Program-made: the position numbers and the translations under genes | Shown: one piece after another, positions 1 to 7,760 of the stretch | How the letters are laid out: each line of letters begins with the position of its first letter | Numbering within the stretch: position 1 is the first letter of the stretch | Origin: Chloroflexota bacterium | GTDB taxonomy: Bacteria > Chloroflexota > Anaerolineae > Anaerolineales > Villigracilaceae | Direction: 5' to 3' | DNA length: 27,146 nt | Assembly: GCA_016191985.1 (NCBI GenBank) | Contig: JACPVB010000167.1 | Location: forward strand, 1-27,146 | The notes under the pieces: generated by a model | The model's input: the letters and a program-made list of their open reading frames with translations, nothing else | Database searches by the model: none | What the model was told of the DNA's origin: nothing

Positions 1-765
1 CAGTTTATCGGAGCGCTTTGCCATCTGCTCACGATCTTTGATCGGGTAAAAATATTCCATGGATTGGTCAAGCCGCCCCTGCAATTTTTCACTCAATGCA
101 ACAAGGTTGGATGGAGGCAGGACAAGAACAAAATCCGTGCCGCTGAGATGGCCGAGGAAATCCTCCGGGCGGCTGACTTCCCGCATGGTATTGACGATCA
201 TTAAACTGATTGCCCGGAGAACATCATCCGAAGCCACAAAACCGTAGGCTTCGCGGAAAGAATCCATGTTATCCAACATCACGAACAATAAGGCCGCGCC
301 ATCCTTGCCTATAATTTCGGAAAGTTTTTCATCCACGAGGGCGCCTTCCGGCAGGCCCGTGACGGGATTTGTCAAAGAACCCTGGCTAACCCTCTTTAGC
401 GCATTTCGAACACGAAGGCGCAATTCCTGAACGTCGAATGGCTTGGTGATGTAATCATCCGCGCCAATCTCCAGACCCTGGAGACGGTCGGAACGGTCAC
501 GTTTTTCGGTGAGGAAGATGATGGGGATATCGGAGGTGCGGCGGTCGGCGCGCATACGGCGGGCGACTTCATATCCATCGATATCGGGCAGGCGGATATC
601 GAGAATAACAAGGTCCGGGTGATCCTGCTGTGAGGAGCGGACTCCGTCCTCACCCCAGTTGACGGTAAACACTTCATAACCTTGAACGCGAAAATAGGCG
701 TTCAACATTTCAGCCACGTCAAGATCGTCTTCAATGATGAGTATTTTGGGCTTGGTGTCTGTCAT
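1..765 (-). CDS. Response regulator with degenerate GGDEF domain (3' end outside window)
   Basis: Read by hand on the minus strand from an ATG at 763-765; the frame stays open for 255 codons to the window edge, so the C terminus is missing. The first ~120 residues are a receiver domain: acidic pocket IIEDD near residues 10-14, phosphoacceptor Asp56 in VILDIRLPDIDGYEV, and a conserved Lys in ITKPFD. From ~residue 140 follows a GGDEF-like fold (NPVTGLPEGALVDE, then LDNMDSFREAYGF), but the signature loop reads SGTDF instead of GGDEF and the usual metal and substrate residues are altered. Diguanylate cyclase activity is therefore unlikely; the domain may sense GTP or act as a scaffold. It is the last visible gene of the leftward operon, 14 nt after the V4R gene. 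The receiver call is secure; the output role is inferred. Confidence 0.9.
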   Translation of the reverse strand, partial: MTDTKPKILIIEDDLDVAEMLNAYFRVQGYEVFTVNWGEDGVRSSQQDHPDLVILDIRLPDIDGYEVARRMRADRRTSDIPIIFLTEKRDRSDRLQGLEIGADDYITKPFDVQELRLRVRNALKRVSQGSLTNPVTGLPEGALVDEKLSEIIGKDGAALLFVMLDNMDSFREAYGFVASDDVLRAISLMIVNTMREVSRPEDFLGHLSGTDFVLVLPPSNLVALSEKLQGRLDQSMEYFYPIKDREQMAKRSDKL

Positions 766-779
766 ACCAGTCTTTCTGT

Positions 780-1415
780 TTAGGAGATCGGCTCTTTTTG
801 CACGATGAATTCGCAGACGCTATCCCCAATTGCCACGCATTTGGATTCGTTGACGCGAAATTCATTGCCGCCTGAAACCCACTTCAGGCTCTCCTGCAAG
901 AGGCCTGTGGAAATGAAACACACGGGTTTATCCGCGCCGGTACGGCCCCAGCAGCAGGGGCATTTGTGAATGGTCCACACCCATTCGGTGTCTTTTTCTT
1001 CGACGGTTGTTTGTTGATCACTCAGCTGGGAAAATATTTTGGCGAAAGCTGGCAGACCAATTCTCAGTTTGGATTGAAGCGGGAGAACAACGAAGGCTAA
1101 ATCTGCCGCGCCGGCCAATGCTCCAAAATTCTTCAAGGCATCGGAGAAGGTCGCGCGTCCCGCACGCAAGGCCAGCCCACGTCCGCCGCGAGGCCCGTAC
1201 ATTTCTTCAAGGGCGGATCCAATGGCGGAAAGCTCGATAAAATCAAAACCTTTATCAAGATTGTCGGGGGGGTAGTTTTCTACATAATGATTCAAGCCGG
1301 CCAGATTCAAAATGGCATTTAAACCGTTCTTGCCCATCACCTCTTCCAACGATTTGATGGTGATCAATCCAAATTTGTTAGGGTAATACAATCCACTTTT
1401 TTGAAGGGGGGCCAT
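780..1415 (-). CDS. V4R-domain (4-vinyl reductase-like) sensor protein
   Basis: 211 aa. The C-terminal half matches the V4R small-molecule-binding fold, known from bacteriochlorophyll reductase accessory proteins, XylR/DmpR sensor domains and archaeal regulators. Visible marks are the Cys-rich segment HKCPCCWGR (~residues 149-157) and the closing CVAIGDSVCEF, a typical V4R metal/ligand-binding Cys set. The first ~60 residues carry a helical stretch similar to the N terminus of many Chloroflexota V4R proteins. There is no DNA-binding or enzymatic domain, so it is probably a free-standing ligand or metal sensor acting through partners. An SD-like GGAG precedes the ATG. It lies 10 nt downstream of the roadblock gene and 14 nt upstream of the response regulator, which suggests the three proteins work together. 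The ligand is unknown. Confidence 0.8.
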   Translation of the reverse strand: MAPLQKSGLYYPNKFGLITIKSLEEVMGKNGLNAILNLAGLNHYVENYPPDNLDKGFDFIELSAIGSALEEMYGPRGGRGLALRAGRATFSDALKNFGALAGAADLAFVVLPLQSKLRIGLPAFAKIFSQLSDQQTTVEEKDTEWVWTIHKCPCCWGRTGADKPVCFISTGLLQESLKWVSGGNEFRVNESKCVAIGDSVCEFIVQKEPIS

Positions 1416-1425
1416 AAAAACTCCA

Positions 1426-1797
1426 CTAGATCAACTTCGCCAGATCTTCGGCGGCGCGACGCATATCAAGGAAGATCAGGCCAAGCTTGGCCTGTTCGCG
1501 TGCCAGTGCGGTGAGAACGGCCTCTTCACCGACCGACATCAAAACAACATACCCTTTTAAGCCTTTGATGTAAACCTGCTCAAGAGAGCCACGCCCCAAT
1601 TCACCGGCAATACGTTCACCCAATGAAAGCATCGCAGCAGACATGGCAGAAACACGGTCTTCTTCCACGCCTTGTGGAAGAGCGGATGCAATGCTGAGGC
1701 CATCAACGCTAACTACCGCTGATGCTTCGATATCTGGTGAGGATGCCTGTAATTCACGCAGGCGATCCACCATTTGTTGCGTTCGGTTTTTAGACAA
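1426..1797 (-). CDS. Roadblock/LC7 domain protein (MglB-like)
   Basis: 123 aa from the chosen TTG start at 1795-1797, which has a strong AGGAGG six bases upstream. An upstream in-frame GTG at 1831-1833 would add 12 residues but places the SD inside the coding sequence. The protein has the roadblock/LC7 pattern: an N-terminal helix (QQMVDRLRELQ), the strand-turn ASAVVSVDGLSIASALP, a long central helix (SAMSAAMLSLGERIAGEL) and the strands VYIKGLKGYVVLMSVGEEAVLTAL. Family members dimerise and regulate small Ras-like GTPases (MglB/MglA, dynein light chains). No GTPase gene is visible in this operon, so its partner may be the adjacent V4R or sensor protein, or a GTPase encoded elsewhere. Family call is firm; function is inferred. 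Confidence 0.85.
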   Translation of the reverse strand: MSKNRTQQMVDRLRELQASSPDIEASAVVSVDGLSIASALPQGVEEDRVSAMSAAMLSLGERIAGELGRGSLEQVYIKGLKGYVVLMSVGEEAVLTALAREQAKLGLIFLDMRRAAEDLAKLI

Positions 1798-1910
1798 GCC
1801 AGCCCTCCTGGGAGAATTTAACGCTCGAAACACTCAAGACGTTTATTTAAGAATCGTGGGACTATTTTAGAACATGGCTTTCATTGTGTCAAGTTCGTTG
1901 CGAAATTGGG

Positions 1911-2984
1911 TTATTCTTCCTTCTTGAAGCGGTCGCGCATCCCCTGCACCTTGGACTGTAAATCCTGGAAGAAGTCGCTTTCGACGATTTCCTTTACCTG
2001 TTTGTCCAGTTTGGAGCGGTCCACCATGATTTCCAATTGATGCACGCGGGCACGCAGCGATTGTTCGCGCTGGGCCACCTTGTCCACCATGACCTTGAAC
2101 ACGCCCGTCAACGTATCGATCTCGTCGCGGAAGTTGCGCGGGTTGCCGTCGTCTTCCTTCCATTCATGGCTGTAATCGCCTTCTCCGATCTCCTTTGCCA
2201 CACCCGCAAGGCCGATAATGGGACGGGTCAGGAAGCCGGAGAGCCAAAAGACTAGCAGGAAAATAAGGATATAACTGAGGACGAAGGCAATCGCTCCGTT
2301 GCGAAGAATATTTGCACGGACTTCCGCTATATAACTTGCCTCAATATCCACGCCGATGGCGCCGATGGCATTGCCATTATCGTCAATGATGGGCGCATAA
2401 GAGGTGATCCAACTGCCAAAGCTATCCGTGTAAGGCGTCCACGCATTGACCTGCGCAGTCAGGCCATTGTAGATATTTGAAGATGTGGACGTGTAACGCT
2501 GGCAGAATCGAAATCCGCCGCGCGGCTCGCGGAAATAGCCCGTGCTGCCAATGGCAATAATCTCCCCGTCATCGGGCCCTTTAATATATGTGTACATACG
2601 GGTTTGCGGCTCAACCTGCTGAACGGCCAGCAGCCAGTATTCGTGTTCCATGTAAAGCGGGTTGTCTTCAGGGTAATAGCCGTTTTCTTCTTTCGGGGTA
2701 TCTGCGGTGGGTTTCTCGGGAGGGCACATTGGGTTATCAGTGCTCTCTTCCTCATAAAGCTGCACAAAGTCCGCTTTATCGATTCCCTCGATGGTCCCGT
2801 GAAGAGTCTCTTGAAGATCGTCTGTAATGGTCTGAAAGACCCGGGCGGTTGTGTATTGATAAAACCAATAATAACTGGCGACAAACACCGGGGTAAAAAT
2901 AAGAATAAACCCGATCCAGATCTTCAGGCGCAGGCTAAAAAAGCGGCCGCTGGGTTTGACTGGTTCTGTTTTTTGTTCGTTCAT
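1911..2984 (-). CDS. Membrane sensor with extracellular Cache-like domain and HAMP, no output domain
   Basis: 357 aa. A transmembrane helix at ~21-43 is followed by a ~185-residue extracytoplasmic region resembling Cache/PAS-like sensor folds (SWITSYAPIIDDNGNAIGAIG, then VDIEASY, is characteristic). A second TM lies at ~232-252, then a HAMP domain (TRPIIGLAGVAKEIGEGDY to ~residue 310) and a charged coiled-coil tail ending near EIVESDFFQDLQ. The protein stops there: no kinase, methyl-accepting, GGDEF or cyclase module follows. This layout resembles the front half of HAMP-containing adenylate cyclases or chemoreceptors. Here the signal would have to pass by protein contact, perhaps to the roadblock or V4R proteins encoded next. 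The ATG lies 12 nt after the GNAT gene stop. The extracellular signal is unknown. Confidence 0.85.
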   Translation of the reverse strand: MNEQKTEPVKPSGRFFSLRLKIWIGFILIFTPVFVASYYWFYQYTTARVFQTITDDLQETLHGTIEGIDKADFVQLYEEESTDNPMCPPEKPTADTPKEENGYYPEDNPLYMEHEYWLLAVQQVEPQTRMYTYIKGPDDGEIIAIGSTGYFREPRGGFRFCQRYTSTSSNIYNGLTAQVNAWTPYTDSFGSWITSYAPIIDDNGNAIGAIGVDIEASYIAEVRANILRNGAIAFVLSYILIFLLVFWLSGFLTRPIIGLAGVAKEIGEGDYSHEWKEDDGNPRNFRDEIDTLTGVFKVMVDKVAQREQSLRARVHQLEIMVDRSKLDKQVKEIVESDFFQDLQSKVQGMRDRFKKEE

Positions 2985-2996
2985 AATAATTACATC

Positions 2997-3713
2997 CTAT
3001 GGATTAATGGTTTCAAGCACTTCTAGAACTGTGGAATGTTGTTCCGGTAAACCGTAATGATCCACCAAAAAAGCCATTACAAAATCAGAAATCATTTCGC
3101 GGGTATATTTTTCCACTTTTACATCGGGGTTTGGCAAAAACCCAATGTGCATCGGTGAAAAGCGCGTAATTGCCAGTTCCTCCAAACGACTTCGGCCAGC
3201 CGCCTCTGGAGGGAAAATCGGCTCGACATATTTTAACGGCAATTGCACCAAACCGTTACGCATATAATGCTCCATTAAGCGGTGCGGCTCCACCTCATTG
3301 ACAATTCCGAAAACCGGCGGATCGCCTTTCTCCTGGGCGTCACAAATCACCTGGGTAAGGCACTCATAAATTATGTAGACCGACAGCCTGTGACCACTCA
3401 CCATCACGTCACGAAAGGAGGGATCCACAGCCAGGGAATGAGCCAGGCCGCAATGCCGCTCGCGGACGTAACGAAATGTGCGTATGCCCGCCGGTTGACC
3501 GTCCACCTCGGTCAGCCAGTAATGGACAATATGCCCTTCGCGATGTTCGTTGCCAAACTGGGTGCGCCGCCTCATTCTCGGGACGTAATGCTGGTACTGC
3601 GGAAATAGCTTTTCATAAAGCCCGAGCATTTTCTCAATTCGATCCGTGTCACCCGAGCCAAGCAGATCGTAGATAGCGACATTCTCAACCTGCTTCACCA
3701 AACGTGCAGGCAT
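2997..3713 (-). CDS. GNAT-like acetyltransferase-fold protein
   Basis: 238 aa. The middle of the protein looks like a GNAT core: a strand with VHYWLTEVDGQPAGIRTFRYV, then CGLAHSLAVDPSFRD, which corresponds to the beta4 / acetyl-CoA loop region, then a long helix. The usual pyrophosphate-binding (R/Q)xxGx(G/A) loop is not clear; PSFRDVMVSGHRLS occupies its place, so acetyltransferase activity is uncertain. No membrane segment or signal peptide is visible. Its ATG overlaps the stop of the preceding transporter gene by one base (TAATG), indicating translational coupling. The substrate is unknown. It could instead be a non-catalytic GNAT-fold protein serving the transporter or sensor. Confidence 0.6.
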   Translation of the reverse strand: MPARLVKQVENVAIYDLLGSGDTDRIEKMLGLYEKLFPQYQHYVPRMRRRTQFGNEHREGHIVHYWLTEVDGQPAGIRTFRYVRERHCGLAHSLAVDPSFRDVMVSGHRLSVYIIYECLTQVICDAQEKGDPPVFGIVNEVEPHRLMEHYMRNGLVQLPLKYVEPIFPPEAAGRSRLEELAITRFSPMHIGFLPNPDVKVEKYTREMISDFVMAFLVDHYGLPEQHSTVLEVLETINP

Positions 3714-5056
3714 TACTTGTCATCCTCCCCAAAATCGAGCTTGTCCAAAACGCTGGCTCCACGGGTGCGGCGTTTTAATTGCCAGCTTAACATACTCTTC
3801 TCATACGTGGCGCGGACACGGAAAGCGGCGTACAAAGCTACAAGGGCAATTGCAATGCCAACGCCCAGATAAACCAATGTGTATTGTTCACGTGCAAAAC
3901 CAAATTTCAACCCCAGGGCAATGATGGCAAAAGCCAGCAAACTTCCAATGATCGTCCCGCTGGAAGGCAGGTAACTGTCAATGAACATGCTGACACGTCC
4001 GCGCTTTTCATTCGGCACCATGGCCTGGAATGCCTTGCGAGCCGATAAATCCACGGTGTCGTACGTCACACGGGAAACACCCTGAGAAATTGCACTGCTC
4101 ATATAGCCGGGGATGAAAAAATTCGCGATCATCGAGCCGAGCATCACGAAGGGTTGGATAAGGAAGCTTCGTTTCAACGTAATCCGTTCAATGACCTTGG
4201 CGGAAATACTTTGTACAAAAATCGACCCAAAGGCAATTGCGAGATTGTACTGGGCGTAAAACGATTGAAAGCCATCCCCCAAGTCAAATTTTGCATCGGA
4301 TAGCGCATCGTACAGGAGGATGGTCATCACGCTGCCAGCCGCCAGCATCCCTAACGCAGAGTAGGCGAACGCTGGCACAGTTTTGATAAACTCCCATCCT
4401 TCCGTCAGTGTTTCCTTCATGGAAGTTTGCGCATCAATGGGCGGAACCAGTTTCACTTTCCGTAATTGGAGTTGAGCAATGAGATAGGCGAGTAAAAATA
4501 TCGAGGCATTGAGCAATAATAATTTGACGGGACCAAATTCCAGCCTGGCGTCGACCGCGCCGATCCCCAAACCGACAATGGTGCCGAGAAAGGCAAAATT
4601 CGCAATGACCGGCATGACGCGGCGTCCCGTCGCAGGGTCGTAAATGTCGTTGACGAGGATCCAGAAAACGACGGGAAAGAAGCGCCACTGCTGGTCATTC
4701 AAAAGATAAACAAGTGTGTAACTGATGGAGGCGGGAAACGATTTGGAAAGAAATGTCAAAGGAAGAATTGCATAAAGCGCCGCGAAAACAAGCAGCACGC
4801 CGCCCATGAGTTTTACGCGCTCAAACCGGTCCACAATGAGGGATTGGATCCCTGTCGCTAAAATCAGCAGAACCATATCCACTGCCCAGACCAGCAGAAT
4901 ATAATGGTCTTTTACTTCAGCCAAAAAACCGCTAACAGAGACCACCTTGGTGATTCCCATGGCTGCATAATTTGCAAATAAAATAAAGCCGAGGGAAAAC
5001 GCCAGCCTCGACTCTCCTGCACGCAAAGGAAACCGCTGTTTAAGCCTTTCGATCAT
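3713..5056 (-). CDS. MFS-type transporter, resembling NTT/Npt1 nucleotide-transporter-like proteins
   Basis: 447 aa with about 12 hydrophobic segments spread over the length and a short cytoplasmic charged tail (ending DKLDFGEDDK). The segment FFPVVFWILVNDIYDP, then ATGRRVMPVIANFAFLG, resembles the W-x-x-x-ND...R-x-x-P-x-I pattern of NTT/Npt1-like carriers, and ARKAFQAMVPNEKRGR, then VSMFIDSYL, resembles their second-half loop. Substrate cannot be deduced; a nucleotide is possible but the similarity is weak. It begins 22 nt after the YHS gene and overlaps the next gene by one base, so it belongs to the signalling operon. General transporter call is firm, subfamily tentative. Confidence 0.75.
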   Translation of the reverse strand: MIERLKQRFPLRAGESRLAFSLGFILFANYAAMGITKVVSVSGFLAEVKDHYILLVWAVDMVLLILATGIQSLIVDRFERVKLMGGVLLVFAALYAILPLTFLSKSFPASISYTLVYLLNDQQWRFFPVVFWILVNDIYDPATGRRVMPVIANFAFLGTIVGLGIGAVDARLEFGPVKLLLLNASIFLLAYLIAQLQLRKVKLVPPIDAQTSMKETLTEGWEFIKTVPAFAYSALGMLAAGSVMTILLYDALSDAKFDLGDGFQSFYAQYNLAIAFGSIFVQSISAKVIERITLKRSFLIQPFVMLGSMIANFFIPGYMSSAISQGVSRVTYDTVDLSARKAFQAMVPNEKRGRVSMFIDSYLPSSGTIIGSLLAFAIIALGLKFGFAREQYTLVYLGVGIAIALVALYAAFRVRATYEKSMLSWQLKRRTRGASVLDKLDFGEDDK

Positions 5057-5078
5057 GCCATTCCTTTAACTTTGCTGT

Positions 5079-5231
5079 TCAGGCCGTTACCTGAAAATAT
5101 TTTTCAGGCTCCTTGTCAAAGGCGGCTTTACAACCCGGGGAACAAAAGTAATAGGTCTTCCCCTTGTATTCGGATTTAAATTGCGCGACCGCAGGGTCAA
5201 CTTCCATTTTGCAGACGGGGTCTATTTCCAT
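5079..5231 (-). CDS. YHS-domain small metal-binding protein
   Basis: 50-aa gene. Translation from ATG 5229-5231 starts MEIDPVCKMEVDP and contains GKTYYFCSPGCKAAFDKEPEKY. This is the YHS signature: Cys7, Cys30 and Cys34 with the YYFCSxGCK core, found in copper-transporting P-type ATPases, in free metal-binding proteins and in diiron hydroxylases. The full domain is present with nothing added. An AGGAG lies seven bases upstream of the ATG and a good promoter precedes it. It is the first gene of the leftward operon, 22 nt before the transporter. The family is thought to bind heavy metals; the metal here is unknown, but the context suggests metal sensing or trafficking for the transporter-sensor operon. 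Confidence 0.88.
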   Translation of the reverse strand: MEIDPVCKMEVDPAVAQFKSEYKGKTYYFCSPGCKAAFDKEPEKYFQVTA

Positions 5232-5259
5232 GGGTTTTCTCCTCGTTTAATGTAGGGCG

Positions 5260-5287
5260 AGTATACCTGAATATAGGCAGGTAACAA
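5260..5287 (-). promoter_or_regulatory. Promoter with overlapping inverted-repeat operator for the YHS operon
   Basis: On the minus strand, -35 TTGTTA (5282-5287) is separated by 16 bp from -10 TATACT (5260-5265). A perfect inverted repeat TACCTG-N8-CAGGTA (5264-5283) fills the spacer and overlaps the -10. A repeat in this place is typical of a repressor or MerR-type activator operator. No regulator gene with a DNA-binding domain is adjacent, so the factor is unknown. Confidence 0.6.
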
Positions 5288-5329
5288 ATATTAAATCAGG
5301 ATCAAAGGATAAAATCGACAACCTGTTAA

Positions 5330-5457
5330 CTCACCTTACTCATGAATGAATTCCCCGCCGAGACGCAAAGTTTTGAGCCACTTTGCGCCTTCGCGCCTTT
5401 GCGTTGAATATCTTGTGTAGGGATTCAACCTGAGGAGCATGAACTGCATAAGGTGAG
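5330..5457. repeat. Nested intergenic palindrome with Gcaaag/ctttGc words
   Basis: Outer inverted arms CTCACCTTA (5330-5338) and TAAGGTGAG (5449-5457) enclose a block of reiterated words (acgcaaag, ctttgcgcc, ctttgcgtt) that can fold on itself. The stretch 5288-5462 holds no gene I can support. It lies between the AOR terminator and the YHS promoter. Confidence 0.55.
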
Positions 5458-5462
5458 CTGGT

Positions 5463-5505
5463 AAAAAAACGCAGGCCGCACGAATAGTGCGGCCTGCGTT
5501 TTTTT
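5463..5505 (-). terminator. Rho-independent terminator of the AOR operon
   Basis: A 12-bp perfect GC-rich stem, CGCAGGCCGCAC (5470-5481) with GTGCGGCCTGCG (5487-5498), loop GAATA, flanked by seven A on one side and seven T on the other. The T run overlaps the AOR stop codon, so the gene ends directly inside the terminator. The flanking A/T tracts make it work in either direction. Confidence 0.92.
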
Positions 5506-7333
5506 ACATCGGCAATCCCAACTCCATCAACTTCTCCTGGGTGGGATACCCCTTCTCATCCCAGCCGCGTTCCTTATAGAAATCGGGCAGCATCTTGTCC
5601 AATTCCACCACCCTGCCTTTGGCGGGACCGTCAGGCAGCGGCTCGTGCAACATGCGGTGTGGAAGCGTATCGTGTTCGGGACCGGAACCCGCCTTAATGA
5701 GAAACATGCGCTCCAGGGTGTACACACGGTCAGCGGCTTGCATCACTTCCGCGGGCGTGTATCCCGCACCCGTGGAGAGATTCATCAGTTCGGAAAGCCT
5801 CTCAGGCCAGATCATGCGGTCTTTGCTAAAGACGTAACGAATAGCAACAAACACGCACAGACCTGAAGAGTCAATCAACGCAAAGGAATCTTCAAAATGC
5901 TTGACGAGTTCAGGCTTGCCCTCAGTAGTGAGTGGATTCTCCTTGACCGGCACGCCAAAGACTTCTTCGTACGCTACATCCCCTTCCATGTGTGAAGCGC
6001 CCTTGTTAGACGTAGCATACAACAAGCCCATGCCCTGCGAGCCGCGTGGATCATAACCAGGAAATTCCTGTTTGCGCGTGGTCACAGCCAATTCAGGATG
6101 GCCGTATTTTTCTGCGAGACGATAACTGCCCATCGCAAGGTCTTTGCCAAATCCTTCCATGTACGCCATCTTTTTTATCATGGCAATCATCGCGTCATGG
6201 TCGCCAAACTTGAGCGGCATTCCGATCACATCTTCCGAGATATACCCCTTCTCATACATTTCCATCGCGGCGGCAATTGTCATACCTGTCGTGATGGTGT
6301 CCATGCCGTATTCGTTGCATAGATAATTGGCCTTCACCAACGCGGCGAGGTTGCTCACGCCACAGCCCGTTCCCAAAGATGAAATTGTTTCATATTCAGG
6401 GCCTTCCCCCTTGCCTTTATACGGGCCATCGGGCACTTCGGTGAGTCGTCCACACGAAAGCGGACAGCGATAACAGGGCGTGTGGCGAATCAAATATTGA
6501 TTCTTGAGCGCGTCACCATCGATATTATTCACATGTTCAAATGTGCCTTGCAAAAAATTATGTGTGGGCAAAATACCAAGTGTGTTGGTCACCTGCGGCA
6601 CATACGACGTGCCGTAAATGCGCATGTTCGAGCCTTTCTTCACATCCGCGCCCACATTCTTGGACGTGTCCACGCTCAACGCGCGCATGCCTTCGGTGTC
6701 GTGCAGCGGCGGATTTTTATTTCCCATCGCCACCACGGCCTTAAGATTTTTGCTCCCCATCACCGCGCCCACGCCCGAGCGAGCCGCCGCGCGATGTTTA
6801 TCGTTCATGATCGCCGCCATCAACGCGAGGTTCTCCCCCGCAGGGCCAATACATGCGACTCTCGCATCATCGGATGTTTCTGCCTTCAAGATATCCGTAG
6901 TCTCATGCACATCCTTCCCCCAAACATGCGCCGCAGACTTAACCTCAACCTGGTCCTCGTTTACGAGGACATAGACCGGCTCTGACGCTTTGCCTTCGAA
7001 GATGAACAAATCGAAGCCTGTGCGTTTCATCCACGTTGGGAATTCGCCACCCGAGTTGGAATGTGCCAGCGCGCCTGTCAGCGGGGACTTGGTGACAACC
7101 ATATAGCGGTTGCCCGTCGGCGCGGGAGTTGCGGTCAGTGGGCCGGTGGCAAAGATGAGCATGTTCTCCGGTGAGAGCGGGTCAACAGCGGGATCCATTT
7201 CCTTATAAAGATAATGAATCGCCCATCCGCGCCCGCCGAGATAATCGCGTGCGATCTTCGGGTCAACGTCTTCGGTGGTGGCTTTTCTTGTGGTGAGGTT
7301 TACTCGCAGAATTTTGAGGTGCCAGCCGTACAT
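5504..7333 (-). CDS. aor: Aldehyde:ferredoxin oxidoreductase, tungsten-bispterin type
   Basis: 609 aa, normal length for the family. It would oxidise aldehydes to carboxylic acids with ferredoxin as electron acceptor, in the cytoplasm, using a bis-pterin tungsten cofactor. The N-terminal part carries the pterin-binding pattern (LGGRGWAIHYLYKEMDP; TGNRYMVVTKSPLTGALAHSN, broken here after 20). The [4Fe-4S] ligands are all visible: Cys287-x2-Cys290-x3-Cys294 (PCYRCPLSC) and Cys493 (SSGLC), the same spacing as Pyrococcus AOR (288, 291, 295, 494). A GPEYETISSLG segment is also typical. An AAGGAG precedes the ATG. The gene follows a MoaD-like gene on the same strand, which fits supply of the pterin cofactor. 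The aldehyde substrate, and W rather than Mo, are inferred from the family. Confidence 0.95.
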   Translation of the reverse strand: MYGWHLKILRVNLTTRKATTEDVDPKIARDYLGGRGWAIHYLYKEMDPAVDPLSPENMLIFATGPLTATPAPTGNRYMVVTKSPLTGALAHSNSGGEFPTWMKRTGFDLFIFEGKASEPVYVLVNEDQVEVKSAAHVWGKDVHETTDILKAETSDDARVACIGPAGENLALMAAIMNDKHRAAARSGVGAVMGSKNLKAVVAMGNKNPPLHDTEGMRALSVDTSKNVGADVKKGSNMRIYGTSYVPQVTNTLGILPTHNFLQGTFEHVNNIDGDALKNQYLIRHTPCYRCPLSCGRLTEVPDGPYKGKGEGPEYETISSLGTGCGVSNLAALVKANYLCNEYGMDTITTGMTIAAAMEMYEKGYISEDVIGMPLKFGDHDAMIAMIKKMAYMEGFGKDLAMGSYRLAEKYGHPELAVTTRKQEFPGYDPRGSQGMGLLYATSNKGASHMEGDVAYEEVFGVPVKENPLTTEGKPELVKHFEDSFALIDSSGLCVFVAIRYVFSKDRMIWPERLSELMNLSTGAGYTPAEVMQAADRVYTLERMFLIKAGSGPEHDTLPHRMLHEPLPDGPAKGRVVELDKMLPDFYKERGWDEKGYPTQEKLMELGLPM

Positions 7334-7360
7334 GGGAAACTCCTTGAAAATTTATATACC

Positions 7361-7508
7361 GGTGGTCGAGTAGTCTGAGGCGGTAGCCGAAGACGTATCG
7401 AGACCACCAGTGGTTGAGAGTATTTCAATAACAGGTGGTCTCGACACCGCACTTGCGTTCGGTGCAAGTGTACGGACTGGGAAAAGCACCCAGTCCTACG
7501 CGACCACC
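7361..7508. repeat. Tandem GGTGGTC...GACCACC palindromes between MoaD and AOR genes
   Basis: Two inverted-repeat units. Unit 1 runs 7361-7408 with arms GGTGGTCGAG and the near-complement TCGAGACCACC. Unit 2 runs 7434-7508 with arms GGTGGTC and GACCACC and two nested hairpins: CACTTGC/GCAAGTG and GGACTGGG/CCCAGTCC. The block separates two genes that should share a transcript, so it would form large mRNA hairpins. A third copy lies at 9606-9654. Confidence 0.8.
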
Positions 7509-7514
7509 GGGGTA

Positions 7515-7754
7515 TCAACCGCCTGCAATCGCCGAAAAGGCGGTGACCATATCACCTTCTTTAAGTGGTGTGGACATATCCACTGTCAAACCGTTCAACA
7601 CAATCACGCTTGTATCATCGAGAGGAATGTCAAATTTCGAGATCGCATCATAGACCGTTGTCCCGTCTGGGACATCCAACTCCACCACCCCGTTTTTGGC
7701 TTCGGGCGGGAGTTGTTCACGGTAGTTGGCGATCAGTTTAACGCAAATCATCAT
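7515..7754 (-). CDS. MoaD/ThiS-like sulfur carrier protein
   Basis: 79 aa with the beta-grasp ubiquitin-like pattern: ICVKLIANYREQLP, then GTTVYDAISKF, VIVLNG, LKEGDMVTAFSAIAGG. The C-terminal Gly-Gly is the residue pair adenylated and thiocarboxylated in MoaD, ThiS and relatives. Its position directly upstream of the aldehyde oxidoreductase suggests a pterin (W/Mo) cofactor role; AOR-associated MoaD homologues are common. The start is read as the first of two consecutive ATGs (7749-7754). A -10 TAGAAT ends only six bases before it, with no SD, so the mRNA is probably leaderless. The palindromic block 7361-7508 separates it from the AOR gene. Confidence 0.88.
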   Translation of the reverse strand: MMICVKLIANYREQLPPEAKNGVVELDVPDGTTVYDAISKFDIPLDDTSVIVLNGLTVDMSTPLKEGDMVTAFSAIAGG

Positions 7755-7760
7755 TTACGG

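Noticed and set aside
396..677. 93-codon minus-strand frame in the response regulator
   Set aside because: Out-of-frame shadow; the real receiver frame is open through the same stretch from 765 to the window edge.
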